Assembly: GCF_900141735.1 (NCBI RefSeq)
Contig: NZ_FQYO01000003.1
Coordinates: 62,001-126,000, forward strand
Length of the DNA: 64,000 nucleotides
Source: Wenxinia saemankumensis
GTDB taxonomy: Bacteria; Pseudomonadota; Alphaproteobacteria; Rhodobacterales; Rhodobacteraceae
Direction: 5' to 3'
Positions within the stretch are counted from its first letter, which is position 1; every line of letters starts with the position of its first letter. Below, piece after piece: positions 63,146 to 64,000 of this stretch. The position numbers and the translations under genes were made by a program. The notes beneath the pieces were generated by a model, which was not told the DNA's origin, did not search any database, and worked only from the letters and a program-made list of their open reading frames with translations.

Positions 63146-64000
63146 TCACTCCATCCTGTCGGCATCCTCCTTCAGGAGGTCGCGCGTCTCGGGCTGGCGG
63201 CGTTCGCTCTCGACCAGGCGCTCGAGATCCTGTTCCGGGCCGGCGCTGACATCGCCCGGCCCGGGCGGGGGACGCGGCGCCGGGTCTCGGGCCGCCGGGT
63301 CTCGGGCGGGCGGGACCGCCCCGCGCGGGGGGGCGGGGCGGCGGTCGGTATCGGCCTCGACCGTGGCGGCGCCGCCGCCCAGGACCTGGATCCGGTAGGT
63401 GGTGTCGGGCACCTCGACCCCCGCCGCCTCGATCGCCTCCTTCACGCGGCGCAGCGCCTCGGACCGGGCGGCCATCAGGTCGGTCTCGCGCTGGCTCACC
63501 CAGCCCAGCACGGTGAAGAAGATCGCGCCGTCGCCGATCCGGTCGATCCAGGCGTTCGGCCCGGGCGTGTCCAGCACGAAGGGCAGGCCGGTCATCACCT
63601 CGATGGCGAGCGCGCGGATCGCGGCGAGGTCGGCATCCGAGGCGACGCCGATCTCGAACATGAACCGCCGCTCGGCGTTCAGCGTGTAGTTCACGATCCG
63701 CGACTTGAAGACCGTGGCATTGGGAATGCGGATGTGATTCCCGTCGAGGCTGAGCAGGATCGTCGCCCGGCTCGTCAGGCGGATCACCTTGCCCTGATCG
63801 CCCTCGATCTCGACCAGGTCGTTCGGCCGGAAGGGCTGGCGGATCGAGAGCATGATCGAGGCGATGTAGTTCTCCACCGTGTCCTTGACCGCGAAGCCGA
63901 CGGCGAGGCCGACGATCCCGGCCGCGCCGAGGATCGTGCCGATCAGCGCGGTCGCGTTCAGGATGTCGAGCGCGACCACGATTCCCGCGATGACGAAGGC
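63146..64000 (-). CDS. mechanosensitive channel MscS family protein, partial (N-terminus beyond window)
   Basis: Inner-membrane channel that opens under osmotic down-shock. The visible part is 284 codons. Seen: the pore helix region LGAAGIVGLAVGFAVKDTVENYIASIMLSIRQPFRPNDLVEI, the beta-domain with NATVFKSRIVNYTLNAERRF, and the C-terminal alpha/beta domain. The last ~70 residues form a Pro/Arg/Asp-rich low-complexity tail built partly from a short DNA repeat near 63281-63310. The start lies past the right edge. Confidence 0.88.
   Translation of the reverse strand, partial: AFVIAGIVVALDILNATALIGTILGAAGIVGLAVGFAVKDTVENYIASIMLSIRQPFRPNDLVEIEGDQGKVIRLTSRATILLSLDGNHIRIPNATVFKSRIVNYTLNAERRFMFEIGVASDADLAAIRALAIEVMTGLPFVLDTPGPNAWIDRIGDGAIFFTVLGWVSQRETDLMAARSEALRRVKEAIEAAGVEVPDTTYRIQVLGGGAATVEADTDRRPAPPRGAVPPARDPAARDPAPRPPPGPGDVSAGPEQDLERLVESERRQPETRDLLKEDADRME

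Overview
The window is high-GC chromosomal DNA, densely coding on both strands, with short intergenic gaps. It looks like an alphaproteobacterium of the Rhodobacteraceae/Roseobacter type. The main reasons are the pheA / membrane-anchored cytochrome c pair, the yejABEF block, a rhizobial-type rhamnose operon and generally alphaproteobacterial gene forms. No insertion sequence, prophage, integrase or CRISPR array was seen. The left-most gene (cpdB) and the right-most gene (mscS-type) are cut by the window edges.

Layout. 1-4.8 kb: housekeeping genes (CpdB nucleotidase, NudC, an SRPBCC protein, prephenate dehydratase, a membrane-anchored cytochrome c). 5-11 kb: a complete YejABEF peptide importer. 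11-16 kb: a D,D-carboxypeptidase with a SPOR domain, a HAD hydrolase, ClpS, an RsmC-like methyltransferase and an SDR protein that lacks the catalytic lysine. 15.8-21.6 kb: a heme biosynthesis neighbourhood (hemC, hemE, hemF) interleaved with a WYL-type regulator and a gamma-glutamyltransferase. 21.7-23.5 kb: a lipoprotein, tRNA-Met and an EamA transporter. 23.6-32.7 kb: a chemotaxis operon (STAS-like protein, cheY, cheA, cheW, mcp, cheW, cheR, cheB) with a divergent gene for a large coiled-coil protein. 33-48.4 kb: two CUT1-type sugar importers, each with a cytoplasmic glycosidase: GH51 arabinofuranosidase with a LysR regulator, and GH78 rhamnosidase with a LacI regulator. A beta-keto acid cleavage enzyme (BKACE) lies between them. 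48.4-59.1 kb: a complete L-rhamnose locus (rhaRSTPQUK divergent from rhaDI). 59.2-64 kb: a GH3 glycosidase, glpD, a small membrane protein, tRNA-Gln and an MscS channel.

How the carbohydrate genes fit together. GH51 and GH78 carry no visible signal peptide, so oligosaccharides or glycosides are probably imported intact by the two CUT1 systems and cut in the cytoplasm. Free L-rhamnose is imported by RhaSTPQ. RhaU, RhaI, RhaK and RhaD convert rhamnose to dihydroxyacetone phosphate plus lactaldehyde and its oxidation product. GlpD feeds the same triose-phosphate pool. This suggests use of plant- or alga-derived arabinosyl and rhamnosyl material.

The observations most worth a second look are these. 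The coiled-coil protein beside the che operon has a CheZ-like DxxxQ helix and an EFDWF C-terminus. The SDR has Thr in place of the catalytic Lys. A wide inverted repeat lies in the rhaR/rhaD promoter region. A strong GC-rich hairpin follows each of the three sugar-binding-protein genes.
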